Shown: one piece after another, positions 51,408-61,032 of the stretch
Layout of the letters: every line of letters begins with the position of its first letter
Position numbering within the stretch: position 1 is the first letter of the stretch
NCBI GenBank assembly: GCA_013697245.1
Contig: JACCXH010000001.1
Span: forward strand, 62,001 to 126,000
DNA: 64,000 nucleotides
Direction of reading: 5' to 3'
DNA from: Bacteroidota bacterium
GTDB lineage: Bacteria > Bacteroidota > Bacteroidia > B-17B0 > Aurantibacillaceae
Notes under the pieces: model-generated
What the model saw: the letters and a program-made list of their open reading frames with translations, nothing else
Database searches by the model: none
What the model was told of the DNA's origin: nothing
Position numbers and translations under genes: made by a program

Positions 51408-54400
51408 TTATTGCATCTGCGGCAATTGTTGCTGTTCTTCCGGCACTAATTCTTCCGGCGGAATAATTGCCGACATACGTTTAATGAAATCTTTAGAAAC
51501 CTCTTCTTGTTTAAATTGTTGCGACATGCCAGCTAATCTTTTTAATAATTCTTTACACTGATTAACTTCTCTGCCAAACGCAATTCTATGTTTAGGTTTT
51601 TGAGCGTTGTATATTTTAAGGTCGCCTTCAAAAATATCAAATAATTTTTTTGCCAGGTCGTTTGCTTTTTTCATTTCGCCAACTTGGTAATAGCCAGCGC
51701 AAATTGTAAAGATGGTTGCATCGTAAGGGATATTCTCATCAGGCATAACTTCCAAACACTTATCTAAAATAGCTTTTGCTTTTTTATTCTTGCCTTCGTT
51801 AATTAATGCGCCGGCCAATACACCCATTTGCATGCGTAAATTACCGGTCATACGTATACAGTTTTCATCTAAATTAATTCCTTTTTTATCCATACCGCCC
51901 CACAAGAATTTATTCATAATGTTGTCATACATGGCATCAGTATTTACACGGCCGCCTTGCGACTCTTCCATTTCAGTTTGGCGTATGGGTACAAACCTGT
52001 AAGCTAATCCTTCCAGTTGAAAGTATTTTTTTAATCCTACATAAGCTTCATCGCCGGTTGTAACGGCAAAATAAATAGGACGATCCCATTTACTGTTCGC
52101 AACAAGATCCAATACCATTAGATCATTTTTAGTGATGTAACTTCTACCACCCATATCCCAACTTATTCTTTTTACTAAGCGCGCTGTATCTTTTACAGCA
52201 ATCACTTTGTTCTTCATGATCCTTAAACTATCTACATTCACGTAAAAGTTTTTTGTAGGGATTACATCAATTAGGTCGCCACCATTATCATACTTGCTTG
52301 CCGGATCATCACTAATGGCTTGCTCTAGCGCTTCTTTTAAATTCATCGGTTTAGAGTTTTGGCCGTTAATAACCAAATATTCTAATTTGGAAGCTTCCAG
52401 TTTTTCTTCAGGAATTGTAAATGGCACCGGTTTGCTATCATATGCAGCCCTGCGCATTTGTTTAATATACCAATCGGTTTGCAATAAACTTAAATTTACT
52501 ACGCGCACATCAGTTCTAATACCTTCAACTTCCTGTGCATACCAAAGTGGGAATGTATCGTTATCACCATTTGTAAATAAGATCGCATTTGGTGCACAGC
52601 TTTGTAAATAATTTATGGCGCAATCGCGCGACATGGTTCTTAAAGAACGGTCGTGGTCATTCCAGCCTTCTTTTGCCATAATGCCCGGAATTACCATGCT
52701 TAAAGCTGTTGAGCCTATGGCCATGCCCATCGTTGCAGCTTTCCTGCTTAAAAGATCATATATGAACAATACACCAAAACCTATCCAAATGGCAAAGGCA
52801 TAAAAACTGCCGGCGTATGCGTAATCACGTTCACGCGGTTGATAAGGTGTTTGATTAAGATAAATTACAATTGCCAAACCTGTAAGTAAAAAGAAACTTA
52901 ATACAATCCAGGCATCGGGCTTATTGCGTTTAAAGTGAAAGAACATTCCCAGCAAACCTAAAATAAATGGTAAAGCATAAAAATGGTTAGCAGCAAAATT
53001 ATTTTTATCGCGGTAGATTTTTTGCGAAGTATCCGTTTCAAGCATAAAGTCATCAAAGCCTTTTATACCGGTAACCCAGTTACCTTCCATGGTATTGCGC
53101 ATTAAACCCTGCACATCATTTTGTCTTCCAATAAAATTCCAGAAAAAATAACGCAGGTACATATACTTAACCTGATAAGCAATAAAATAAGTAAAGTTGG
53201 CACCAAAGGTTGGAATCTCTATGGTAGAGGGCTCTCCATCTCTTCCTTCAACTGTTTTTGTACGGTGATGATCGGCTACATCGCCCCAATATTTGTAAGC
53301 AGATTCGTGATGGCTTTGACTACTCCACATACGCGGAAAAACAGTACAGAATTCTTTTTGATATTTTGGGATCGAATTTTTTCTTGAATCAATGACCTTG
53401 TAATTTTTATTTTTTTCATCCTTGGCAAAAATAGGATCGCCACTACCAAATTCGCTTTTTGAAACTGTTGGTGCATTATAATACTGTCCGTATAAGATCG
53501 GCCAATCACCATATTGCTCACGTAATAAATACGATAACATGTTTGGCGCATTCTCCGGATCGTTCTCATCCATTGGTGTATTTGCCTGCGAACGAATAAC
53601 TAATACAAAGAAAGAAGAGTAACCAATTAATAACGTTGCAAAACTTAAGAACACAGCGTGCAACGTAACGGTTTTTGTTTTAAATTTTTGAATGGCATAA
53701 AGAATTCCGCCAAGAACAAGTAAACGTGTAAACATGCCGCTGCCGCTTGGCGCAGTAAGTATGGCAAATACCGAAAGAATAACACCGGCATAAAAACCTA
53801 TTTTATAATGCTGTTCTTTTTTATTTACAGTATAAAGAATTAAAAAAGTTAGCGATATAATTAAAAGCAAAAAGAAAAAGATGGTGCCGGTGCTAAAGCC
53901 CATGCTCATTTTATTGGTAAAGAAAACTTCGTAGTCACTTACAAATTTTACAACCTTAGGAATGATAAGATTTTGAACAAAACCCAGTACCAAAACAGAA
54001 GAAATGCCGGCTATAAAAAAACCTTTCCAACTGAATGTGTATTTTTTAAAGTAGATCACAAAACCGATCGCAGGAATCACCAATAAGTTTAGTAAATGGA
54101 CACCGATAGAAATACCAACTAAATAACTGATCAAGATCAACCAACGTAAAGCGCTTGTTGGGTTAACAGAATCTTCTTCATCCCATTTTAAAATAGCCCA
54201 AAATACAATAGCTGTAAATAAGGCCGACATAGCGTAAACCTCGCCCTCAACAGCACTAAACCAAAACGAATCAGAAAATGTATAGGCTAATGCACCAACT
54301 ATACCTGCACCTAAAACAGCCCATTGTTGCGGTTTGGCAAGCTCTGCCACTTTTTTACCGTAAACTTTTATAGCTAAACGCGTAATGGTCCAGAATAAAA

Positions 54401-54683
54401 ATAAGATCGTGAATGAGCTGGATAAAGCGCTCATAATGTTTACCATCATGGCCGCATGCGAAGGGTCGCCGCCACCCAATAAAGAGAAAAATCTTCCTAA
54501 AAGCAGGAAGAAAGGAGCTCCCGGAGGGTGCCCTACCTCTAATTTATACGAACAGGCAATGTACTCACCGCAGTCCCAAAAGCTGGCTGTTGGCTCTATT
54601 GTACAGCAATAGGTATACGTGGCAATGGCCCAAACAACCCAGCCAATAATGTTATTTAGTTTTATAAACTCCTTTGTCATCAT
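51408..54683 (-). CDS. DUF2723/GT117 membrane glycosyltransferase
   Basis: 1091 aa. The family hallmark is at the N-terminus: EPTASFWDCGEYIACSYKLEVGHPPGAPFF, with the acidic pair, in a GT-C-like membrane domain of about 12 TM helices (residues 10-690). After the helices comes a soluble domain (about 690-1000) and a helical, TPR-like end (AGALINEGKNKKAKAILDKCLE). GT117 proteins are widespread in Bacteroidota and have been linked to protein O-glycosylation. Start ATG at 54683, with a second ATG at codon 2. Confidence 0.92.
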   Translation of the reverse strand: MMTKEFIKLNNIIGWVVWAIATYTYCCTIEPTASFWDCGEYIACSYKLEVGHPPGAPFFLLLGRFFSLLGGGDPSHAAMMVNIMSALSSSFTILFLFWTITRLAIKVYGKKVAELAKPQQWAVLGAGIVGALAYTFSDSFWFSAVEGEVYAMSALFTAIVFWAILKWDEEDSVNPTSALRWLILISYLVGISIGVHLLNLLVIPAIGFVIYFKKYTFSWKGFFIAGISSVLVLGFVQNLIIPKVVKFVSDYEVFFTNKMSMGFSTGTIFFFLLLIISLTFLILYTVNKKEQHYKIGFYAGVILSVFAILTAPSGSGMFTRLLVLGGILYAIQKFKTKTVTLHAVFLSFATLLIGYSSFFVLVIRSQANTPMDENDPENAPNMLSYLLREQYGDWPILYGQYYNAPTVSKSEFGSGDPIFAKDEKNKNYKVIDSRKNSIPKYQKEFCTVFPRMWSSQSHHESAYKYWGDVADHHRTKTVEGRDGEPSTIEIPTFGANFTYFIAYQVKYMYLRYFFWNFIGRQNDVQGLMRNTMEGNWVTGIKGFDDFMLETDTSQKIYRDKNNFAANHFYALPFILGLLGMFFHFKRNKPDAWIVLSFFLLTGLAIVIYLNQTPYQPRERDYAYAGSFYAFAIWIGFGVLFIYDLLSRKAATMGMAIGSTALSMVIPGIMAKEGWNDHDRSLRTMSRDCAINYLQSCAPNAILFTNGDNDTFPLWYAQEVEGIRTDVRVVNLSLLQTDWYIKQMRRAAYDSKPVPFTIPEEKLEASKLEYLVINGQNSKPMNLKEALEQAISDDPASKYDNGGDLIDVIPTKNFYVNVDSLRIMKNKVIAVKDTARLVKRISWDMGGRSYITKNDLMVLDLVANSKWDRPIYFAVTTGDEAYVGLKKYFQLEGLAYRFVPIRQTEMEESQGGRVNTDAMYDNIMNKFLWGGMDKKGINLDENCIRMTGNLRMQMGVLAGALINEGKNKKAKAILDKCLEVMPDENIPYDATIFTICAGYYQVGEMKKANDLAKKLFDIFEGDLKIYNAQKPKHRIAFGREVNQCKELLKRLAGMSQQFKQEEVSKDFIKRMSAIIPPEELVPEEQQQLPQMQ

Positions 54684-54751
54684 AGTTAAAATAGTGTTGC
54701 GAAGATAGTATTTTACTTGGTTTATTTTAGAACGTTTTTTTGTAAAAAATA

Positions 54752-54781
54752 TTTGAAAGAACTAAAAAAGTTGTATTTTTG
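54752..54781 (+). promoter_or_regulatory. tRNA-Gln promoter
   Basis: TTTG (54752-54755), 18-bp spacer, TATTTTTG (54774-54781); tRNA begins 15 bp later. A good -33/-7 match. Confidence 0.6.
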
Positions 54782-54796
54782 CATTCTTAAATTAAT

Positions 54797-54867
54797 TGCC
54801 CGATCGTCTAATGGCAGGACTTCGGTTTTTGGTACCGACTATGTAGGTTCGAATCCTGCTCGGGCAA
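54797..54867 (+). tRNA. tRNA-Gln (anticodon TTG)
   Basis: A cloverleaf can be drawn by hand. Acceptor TGCCCGA pairs with TCGGGCA, and the anticodon stem TCGGT/ACCGA encloses the 7-nt loop TTTTGGT with anticodon TTG. The T arm is GGTTCGAATCC-like. CCA is not encoded. A strong terminator follows directly. Confidence 0.93.
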
Positions 54868-54871
54868 CAAC

Positions 54872-54903
54872 AAAACCCGCTTCACAATTGAAGCGGGTTT
54901 TTT
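54872..54903 (+). terminator. Terminator after tRNA-Gln
   Basis: AAAACCCGCTTCA and TGAAGCGGGTTTT form a 13-bp perfect stem with loop CAAT, then more T. Its 3' arm can also pair with sequence about 50 bp downstream. Confidence 0.93.
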
Positions 54904-55020
54904 GTTTTACCCCAACGAACGAAAGCTTGCTTTGGGTGAGGAGCGATAAAACAAAAAACCCAATTTTCGCAAAGCAAAAATGGTTTTGTTGGGCATCAAG
55001 CTCCTTGTGGATCAACGAGT
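54895..55020. other. Structured non-coding stretch downstream of tRNA-Gln
   Basis: GGGTTTTTTGTTTTA (54895-54909) is a perfect 15-bp inverted match to TAAAACAAAAAACCC (54947-54961). Further complementary pieces inside and after it are AAAGC/GCTTT, CCCAA/TTGGG, CAAAA/TTTTG and AGGAGC/GCTCCT. No protein-coding evidence: the ORFs here are shadows of the tRNA. It fills most of the gap before der; the remainder to 55180 holds nothing I can name. Confidence 0.4.
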
Positions 55021-55180
55021 AATCCATTCAGTAATAAGACTTATTAGATTTTACAATTTGCGAATATAAATATGACAGCTTTCTCGAAATGACAGCTAGT
55101 AAACAACTTCGTTAATCTGTGTTAAATTAAAACATTAAAACAAATATTGCTTTCCGGAAAAGGTGTTAGATTTTTTGTAA

Positions 55181-56488
55181 TTAACTCTTTTTACGCAAGC
55201 TGATCACAATAGGAACACCGCTAAAATCATACTCTTCACGGATCTTATTCTCTAAAAAGCGTTTATACGATTCAGTTACATATTGCGGTAAATTGCAATA
55301 GAAAATAAACAAAGGCTCTGTTTTTAATTGTGTAATGTATTTAACCTTTATGTATTTACCTTTTACAGCAGGTGGTGGGTATGTTGCCATAACGCCTTGC
55401 AAAAAATCATTCAACTGGCGGGTTGGAATATGTTTCATTTTATTCTCATACACCATCATAGCCACTTCTACGGCTTTCATGATGCGCTGTTTATCTAAAA
55501 CAGAAATAAAAATAATAGGGATATCGTTAAAGGGCTTAATACGTTCTCTTATTTTTTCTTCGTATTCTTTAGCGGTTTTAGTGTCTTTTTCAACTAAATC
55601 CCACTTATTTACAATAATAGCAAGGCCTTTACGGTTCTTTTCAATAAGACTTAAAATGCTTAGGTCCTGCGCCTCTACACCATCTTGTGCATCTATCATT
55701 AACAGACAAACGTCACAGTCCTCAATAGCTTTTATAGTCCTTAAAACACTATAAAACTCGAGATCTTCGTGCACTTTCGCTTTTTTACGCATGCCGGCAG
55801 TATCTACCAGGTAAAAATCATGTCCAAATTTTGTGTAGCGCGAATTAATGGTATCGCGTGTGGTGCCGGCAACATGGGTTACAATGTTACGTTCTTCCCC
55901 TAAAAGCGCATTGGTTAAAGAAGATTTTCCAACATTTGGGCGGCCAACAATGGCGATCCTTGGAATGTCTGCATCTTCAATAGCCCTTTCATCTTTAGGT
56001 AAAATTTTAATTAAAGCGTCCAGCAGATCCCCGGTACCGCTGCCTGTAATGGCCGAGATAGGGAATACCTCTCCTAACCCAAACTGGTAAAACTCTGCAG
56101 AATAAGCCGCTTTATCGTGGCTATCTACCTTATTGGCAATAACCAAGGCCGGTTTTTTACTTTTACGAATAATATTGGCAACCTCGGTGTCAAACTGAGT
56201 AACACCATCTGTAACATCCGAAACAAATAAAATAGCGCTGCATTCTTCAATCGCAATTACAACTTGTTTACGAATTTCTCCTTCAAAAATATCATCACTC
56301 CCTTTAATGTAGCCGCCGGTATCAATTAAACTAAATTCAACTCCTCCCCATTCAGATTTGCCGTAATGACGATCACGGGTAACACCCGACACCTCGTCAA
56401 CAATGGCTTGGCGGGTTTCTGTTAAACGATTGAACAGGGTTGATTTTCCAACATTCGGTCTTCCTACTATTGCAACTATATTTGGCAT
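55181..56488 (-). CDS. der: Ribosome biogenesis GTPase Der
   Basis: 435 aa double-GTPase needed for 50S assembly. Two G domains: [14 protein letters not shown] (residues 8-21), DTGG, NKVD; then [18 protein letters not shown] (about 180), DTAG and NKWD. A C-terminal KH-like domain follows ([17 protein letters not shown]). The length is normal. Divergent from the T9SS type B gene with only about 70 bp between; its -7 box TATTTTTG lies 7 bp before the ATG. Confidence 0.96.
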   Translation of the reverse strand: MPNIVAIVGRPNVGKSTLFNRLTETRQAIVDEVSGVTRDRHYGKSEWGGVEFSLIDTGGYIKGSDDIFEGEIRKQVVIAIEECSAILFVSDVTDGVTQFDTEVANIIRKSKKPALVIANKVDSHDKAAYSAEFYQFGLGEVFPISAITGSGTGDLLDALIKILPKDERAIEDADIPRIAIVGRPNVGKSSLTNALLGEERNIVTHVAGTTRDTINSRYTKFGHDFYLVDTAGMRKKAKVHEDLEFYSVLRTIKAIEDCDVCLLMIDAQDGVEAQDLSILSLIEKNRKGLAIIVNKWDLVEKDTKTAKEYEEKIRERIKPFNDIPIIFISVLDKQRIMKAVEVAMMVYENKMKHIPTRQLNDFLQGVMATYPPPAVKGKYIKVKYITQLKTEPLFIFYCNLPQYVTESYKRFLENKIREEYDFSGVPIVISLRKKS

Positions 56489-56495
56489 ACGGCTG

Positions 56496-56503
56496 CAAAA
56501 ATA
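56496..56503 (-). promoter_or_regulatory. -7 box TATTTTTG upstream of der
   Basis: Minus-strand TATTTTTG, 7 bp before the der ATG; -33 is unclear. Leader would be very short. Confidence 0.4.
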
Positions 56504-56526
56504 CTAAAAAAGGCGGGATGGATGTA

Positions 56527-56557
56527 TTGCAAAACAAACTAGTTTAATGTATATTTG
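56527..56557 (+). promoter_or_regulatory. Promoter of the T9SS type B gene, overlapping the ORF-track start
   Basis: TTG (56527-56529), 20-bp spacer, TATATTTG (56550-56557), then four bases and ATG at 56562. The ORF-track ATG at 56547 lies inside the promoter. Confidence 0.55.
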
Positions 56558-56561
56558 GTTA

Positions 56562-59500
56562 ATGCTTAAAAAAGGGCTGATATTACTTTTTTTTATGGGG
56601 TGTTTTGTGGAAATATTCCCACAGGTCGATTCTATTCGTCATGCAGCTATTACAATTCCCCGTGTCAGTCCGGCCTTAAAGTTTACCGAAAATCTTGGGC
56701 AGTGGGATGATAAGATATTATTTCGCGCCCAGTTGGATGGTGGGGGTTTATTTATAGAAAAGAACTGCTTGACCTTTAATTTTTACGATAAAAAAAAATA
56801 CAGGGCTTTGCATCATGGCAGGGTTCCCCAAGATCAAATAAAAGATTTTTTTATAAAAGCGCATACATATAAGGTTAATTTTCTTGGCTGTAACGCTTCA
56901 TTACTGGTAGAAAAAAAACAACAAGGCCCTGATCATGAGAATTTTTTTATTGGTAATGATAAAGCAAAATGGAAAGGAAATGTTAGAAATTATCACCAGT
57001 TCTATTTACGAAACTTATATAATAATGTCGATTACGAAGCCTATACAAGCGCAACTGGTATAAAATATAATTTTTATGTAAAACCTAATGCAGATGCCAA
57101 TGCTATTCAATTAAAATACGAGGGCGTTGAAAACATTAAATTAAAAAACGGCACGTTAATTTTAAAGTTAGAAGTAAATGAAATTGTTGAACAAAAACCT
57201 TTTGCATACCAACAAATTAATGGCACAACAAAAACAGTTAAGTGCCGATATGTATTTAAAAACAATGTATTGGGTTTTGAATTTCCAAATGGTTACGACA
57301 AAAATTACACACTTGTAATTGATCCTGTTATCATTTTTGCTGCCCAGTCTGGCTCTACTTCCGATAATTTCGGTATGACCGCTACATATGATAAACAAGG
57401 TAATTTATATTCAGGCGGAACTTGTTTTTTCCAAGGCTATCCTACAACGACAGGGGCATATAATATAAATTTTTCCGCACAGCCCACCCAAACTGCGGCA
57501 ATTTCCGGCTTAACGGATGTGGTAATTACAAAATATAATTCTATTGGCACATCGTTAATTTATTCAACCTACCTGGGAGGAACCGGAACAGAAATCGTTA
57601 CAAGTTTAATTACAGATTCTTTAAATAATTTATATTTATATGGGGCCACAAGTTCAGTAAATTTTCCAGTGCCAAATGGTTTTGATCAATCGTTTAATGG
57701 GGGAACAAATATTAGTTTTGTTTTTAATGGAACAAATTTTAGCGGGGGTACAGATATTTATGTAAGTAAATTTAATGCCGCCGGAACCTCTTTATTAGCT
57801 TCAACCTATATGGGCGGTAGTGGAAATGACGGCATTAATTATAATAATTATGCACCACCGGTTCACACTGTGTTTCCATGTCTCCAGCCTGCAGGGTATA
57901 ATTTATTTAACGAATATCCTGCCGATTCTTTACAATACAATTACGGTGATCAATATAGAGGGGAAATTCAGTTAGACAAAAATCTGGATGTTTATGTAGT
58001 TAGCTCTACTAAGTCAACAAACTTTCCAATATTAGGCGGTTTTCAGGCAGCGCTTAACGGCGTGCAGGACGCAGTTGTTTTTAAATTGGCGAATAATCTT
58101 TCAGGTATTATTTACAGCACCTATTTAGGCGGAAATAAAAATGATGCCGGTTACTCTTTAATAGTAGATGATACATTGCAGGTTTATGTCACAGGCGGAA
58201 CTTACAGTACTAATTTTCCGGTTAAACCAGGTTGCTATCAAACTACACCAGGTGGCGGTAAAGCTGATGGGTACTTGGCCAAAATAAATGCTGCAGGAAA
58301 CCAATTATTAAAAGCTACGTACATTGGAACAAGTAGTTACGACCAAAGTTATTTTGTTCAAAGCGATAGAATAGGGCGTATTTATATATTCGGACAATCG
58401 TTAGGCAATATGCCAGTAAGTCCTGGAATATATTCAAATCCGAACTCGCATCAATTTTTAATGCGGTTTAATAATCAACTTACCACACTAGATAAATCTA
58501 CTGTTTTTGGAAGCGGTTCTCCAACCCTCGACATTTCGCCATCGGCTTTTAGTGTTGATAAATGCAGCGGCTCTATTAGCTTAACAGGATGGGGCGGAAA
58601 TTTTATAAACTGCTCTTACATTAATAATATGCCCGTTACTACCGGCGCTTTTCAAACTACTCCGCCTGATGGACACGATTTTTATTTTATGGTGTTACAA
58701 CCTAATTTTTTGAGTTTAAAATATGGAAGTTATTTTGGAGGTAATTTATCTGAAGAGCATGTTGATGGCGGAACTTCAAGAATTAGTGAGAGCGGAGTTT
58801 TGTATCAGTCTATTTGTGCTGGTTGCGGTGGTAATGATGATTTTCCAGTTACACCAGGGGCATGGCCGGGCACGCCTGGTAATCCAAACCACAACTCTAA
58901 CTGTAACAATGGCGTTGTTAAATTTGATTATCAACCCAAAGTTACGGCCGCTATAGTTACTAATACTATTGCAGGTTGTGGCTCCGCAAATATTACTTTT
59001 ACGAATTTATCATCTCCGGGTTTAATATATTTATGGAATTTTGGCGGCGGCCCTAATGACACTGCTTCCGCATTACTTAATGCTGTTCAAACGTATACAA
59101 CCCTTGGAACACATACCATCACATTATTGGTAATAGAAAACAAGTACTGCCATACCAGAGATAGTACACAAATAATTATTACTATTTATCCGAAGCCAAT
59201 AGCAGCATTTACTTCAACTATTCTACAGTGTCAAAGTACCTTCAGCACAACAAACAATTCAACCGGCCTTGGTAATTTATATTCCTGGAATTTTGGTGAT
59301 GCTACATCAACAACAACTTTGTCAAACCCGGTGCATACATATTCTGCATCGGGAAATTATACAGTAACTTTAATCACTACTAATTCTTTTGGTTGTAAAG
59401 ATTCAATAAAAAAACCTGTCACTGTTTTTATTTTTAATCCTGGTGTAGCAAGCGGCTCAATTATTTGTTCTGGAGAAACCGCAACTATTTCTGCTAGCGG

Positions 59501-60674
59501 TGGTACAAGTTATACATGGTCGCCAAGTTCGCAGGTAAGTAATACAAGTATTGCAAATCCTGTTGTATCGCCAACCACAAGTACAATTTATACTGTTACC
59601 ATCTATAATAATACCGGCGGTAATAATTGTATTGCTACTTTAACAACAAATGTCACCGTAAATCCAAAGCCAACTGCCAATTTTAATTTTACTATTAATC
59701 CATGCGGCGGCGGTGTTTTTTTTAATGATCTTTCTAGTGCAAACATCACAGCATGGCAATGGTCTTTATCTTCTACCGCAACAAGTACAATACAAAACCC
59801 GTATTATTTTTACACCAACGGAGGCACACATACCATTTCTTTAATTGCCACCAATAGTGATGGTTGTAAAGATACGTTGGACCAGGTAATTACTGTTCCT
59901 GCTCCACCTCCTGTTGCCATCAATGCGCCAAAAATAATTTGTAAAGGATATAGCGCTCAATTAAGTGCAAGTGGCGGAGTTTCTTATGCCTGGACGCCAA
60001 CACTTACTTTGGATCTGCCAAACATAGCCAACCCTAGTGCCACGCCAACTATTAGTACTCAATACTCGGTGGTTATCACATCTACATTATTGGTAGGTGG
60101 TATTCCCTGCCAATTTTTATTAACCACCAGCGTAAATGTTACACAACTTTCTTCTATACCTATTAGCGCCAACGCTAACCCAATAGTTGTTACAACCGGC
60201 AGCGCTACAACATTAACCTACATTGGCGATCCGGGGGCTACAGTTATGTGGTTGCCGCCAAACAGTACAATTCCTGCATTTGGTTATACTGTAACTGCTT
60301 ATCCCGACAGGCCTACAACTTATACGGCTGTAGCAACACTTGGCGCCTGTAAAGATCAAGCTGTAGTTACTGTAGAAGCATTTTCGCCGGGCTGCATAGA
60401 TAATGATGTTTTTGTACCAAATACATTTACACCAAACGGCGATGGAAAAAATGATATTTTATTTGTGAGAGGTATAAAAGTAGATGAGGTTTATTTTGCT
60501 GTTTACAATCGTTGGGGCGAAAAGGTTTTTGAAACCACCGATAAAACTAAAGGTTGGGATGGCATATATAAAAGCCGCGCGGCAGATGTGGGCGTTTTTG
60601 GCTGGTATTTAAAAGTAAAATGTATTAACGGCGAAGAAAATTTTAAAAAAGGCAATGTAACCCTTATACGTTAA
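56562..60674 (+). CDS. Giant secreted protein with SBBP, PKD and T9SS type B (CHU_C) domains
   Basis: 1370 aa from my preferred ATG at 56562; the ATG at 56547 falls within the promoter. Signal MLKKGLILLFFMGCFVEIFPQ. A DUF7948-like N-domain (about 35-255, starting FTENLGQWDDKILFRAQL) is followed by SBBP-type repeats with STYLGGxxxxD/AG (about 255-790). Then come PKD and Ig-like modules (YSWNFGDATS...SASGNYTVTL; SGGTSYTWSPSS). It ends in the gliding-motility-associated domain NTFTPNGDGKNDILFVRGI...YNRWGEKVFE, a type B T9SS signal. Predicted surface or released cargo, perhaps adhesin-like. Confidence 0.9.
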   Translation: MLKKGLILLFFMGCFVEIFPQVDSIRHAAITIPRVSPALKFTENLGQWDDKILFRAQLDGGGLFIEKNCLTFNFYDKKKYRALHHGRVPQDQIKDFFIKAHTYKVNFLGCNASLLVEKKQQGPDHENFFIGNDKAKWKGNVRNYHQFYLRNLYNNVDYEAYTSATGIKYNFYVKPNADANAIQLKYEGVENIKLKNGTLILKLEVNEIVEQKPFAYQQINGTTKTVKCRYVFKNNVLGFEFPNGYDKNYTLVIDPVIIFAAQSGSTSDNFGMTATYDKQGNLYSGGTCFFQGYPTTTGAYNINFSAQPTQTAAISGLTDVVITKYNSIGTSLIYSTYLGGTGTEIVTSLITDSLNNLYLYGATSSVNFPVPNGFDQSFNGGTNISFVFNGTNFSGGTDIYVSKFNAAGTSLLASTYMGGSGNDGINYNNYAPPVHTVFPCLQPAGYNLFNEYPADSLQYNYGDQYRGEIQLDKNLDVYVVSSTKSTNFPILGGFQAALNGVQDAVVFKLANNLSGIIYSTYLGGNKNDAGYSLIVDDTLQVYVTGGTYSTNFPVKPGCYQTTPGGGKADGYLAKINAAGNQLLKATYIGTSSYDQSYFVQSDRIGRIYIFGQSLGNMPVSPGIYSNPNSHQFLMRFNNQLTTLDKSTVFGSGSPTLDISPSAFSVDKCSGSISLTGWGGNFINCSYINNMPVTTGAFQTTPPDGHDFYFMVLQPNFLSLKYGSYFGGNLSEEHVDGGTSRISESGVLYQSICAGCGGNDDFPVTPGAWPGTPGNPNHNSNCNNGVVKFDYQPKVTAAIVTNTIAGCGSANITFTNLSSPGLIYLWNFGGGPNDTASALLNAVQTYTTLGTHTITLLVIENKYCHTRDSTQIIITIYPKPIAAFTSTILQCQSTFSTTNNSTGLGNLYSWNFGDATSTTTLSNPVHTYSASGNYTVTLITTNSFGCKDSIKKPVTVFIFNPGVASGSIICSGETATISASGGTSYTWSPSSQVSNTSIANPVVSPTTSTIYTVTIYNNTGGNNCIATLTTNVTVNPKPTANFNFTINPCGGGVFFNDLSSANITAWQWSLSSTATSTIQNPYYFYTNGGTHTISLIATNSDGCKDTLDQVITVPAPPPVAINAPKIICKGYSAQLSASGGVSYAWTPTLTLDLPNIANPSATPTISTQYSVVITSTLLVGGIPCQFLLTTSVNVTQLSSIPISANANPIVVTTGSATTLTYIGDPGATVMWLPPNSTIPAFGYTVTAYPDRPTTYTAVATLGACKDQAVVTVEAFSPGCIDNDVFVPNTFTPNGDGKNDILFVRGIKVDEVYFAVYNRWGEKVFETTDKTKGWDGIYKSRAADVGVFGWYLKVKCINGEENFKKGNVTLIR

Positions 60675-60720
60675 GCCAATTAAATTTCTATTTTATTATT
60701 CCTTTTATTTAAAAAATTAT

Positions 60721-60728
60721 TACATTTG
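60721..60728 (+). promoter_or_regulatory. -7 box TACATTTG upstream of tRNA-His
   Basis: TACATTTG fits TAnnTTTG, 11 bp before the tRNA 5' end. No clear TTTG at -33. Confidence 0.4.
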
Positions 60729-60739
60729 CCGTCTCAAAT

Positions 60740-60814
60740 GGTAGATGTAGCTCAGTTGGTTAGAGCATCGGTTTGTGGTACCGAGGGTCGTGGGTTCGAG
60801 CCCCATCATTTACC
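60740..60814 (+). tRNA. tRNA-His (anticodon GTG)
   Basis: Acceptor GTAGATG pairs with CATTTAC (one G-U), with the histidine-specific extra G at -1 (60740) facing discriminator C (60814). Anticodon stem TCGGT/ACCGA and loop TTGTGGT with GTG. D and T arms are normal. CCA is not encoded. Confidence 0.95.
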
Positions 60815-60825
60815 CAACAAATTTT

Positions 60826-60852
60826 AAACCTTGCGTCAGCAAGGTTTTTTTT
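60826..60852 (+). terminator. Terminator after tRNA-His
   Basis: AAACCTTGC and GCAAGGTTT form a 9-bp perfect stem with loop GTCA and a run of eight T. Confidence 0.9.
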
Positions 60853-60900
60853 ATTTAGCTGCAAAAAATACAAACATCTAACGCTACGTAAAACAATTAC

Positions 60901-60940
60901 TTTGTGGCATTTGTGTTTTTATTGCGGTCTTTGCGGTTAA
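60901..60940. repeat. Half of a palindromic intergenic element
   Basis: TTTGTGGCATTTGTG...TTGCGGTCTTTGCGGTTAA resembles one arm of the TTAACC(A/G)C-type elements (compare 51334-51403, complement), but no matching second arm is seen. In the 358-bp gap holding tRNA-His; the remainder to 61032 shows only AT-rich leader. Confidence 0.4.
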
Positions 60941-61032
60941 ATTTATAAAAAGTTCGCTGGCACCAAATTTGCAGTATATTAACGGTTATATAAGCAAAAA
61001 TTTATCTATCTTTTTCTCTCTCAATATCCTTC

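Noticed and set aside
54717-55022. ORF of 101 aa on the plus strand across tRNA-Gln
   Set aside because: The text ARSSNGRTSVFGTDYVGSNPARA is the usual false translation of a tRNA gene.
54839-55027. ORF of 62 aa on the minus strand ending ARAGFEPT
   Set aside because: Antisense shadow of the same tRNA; this ending is a well-known artefact.
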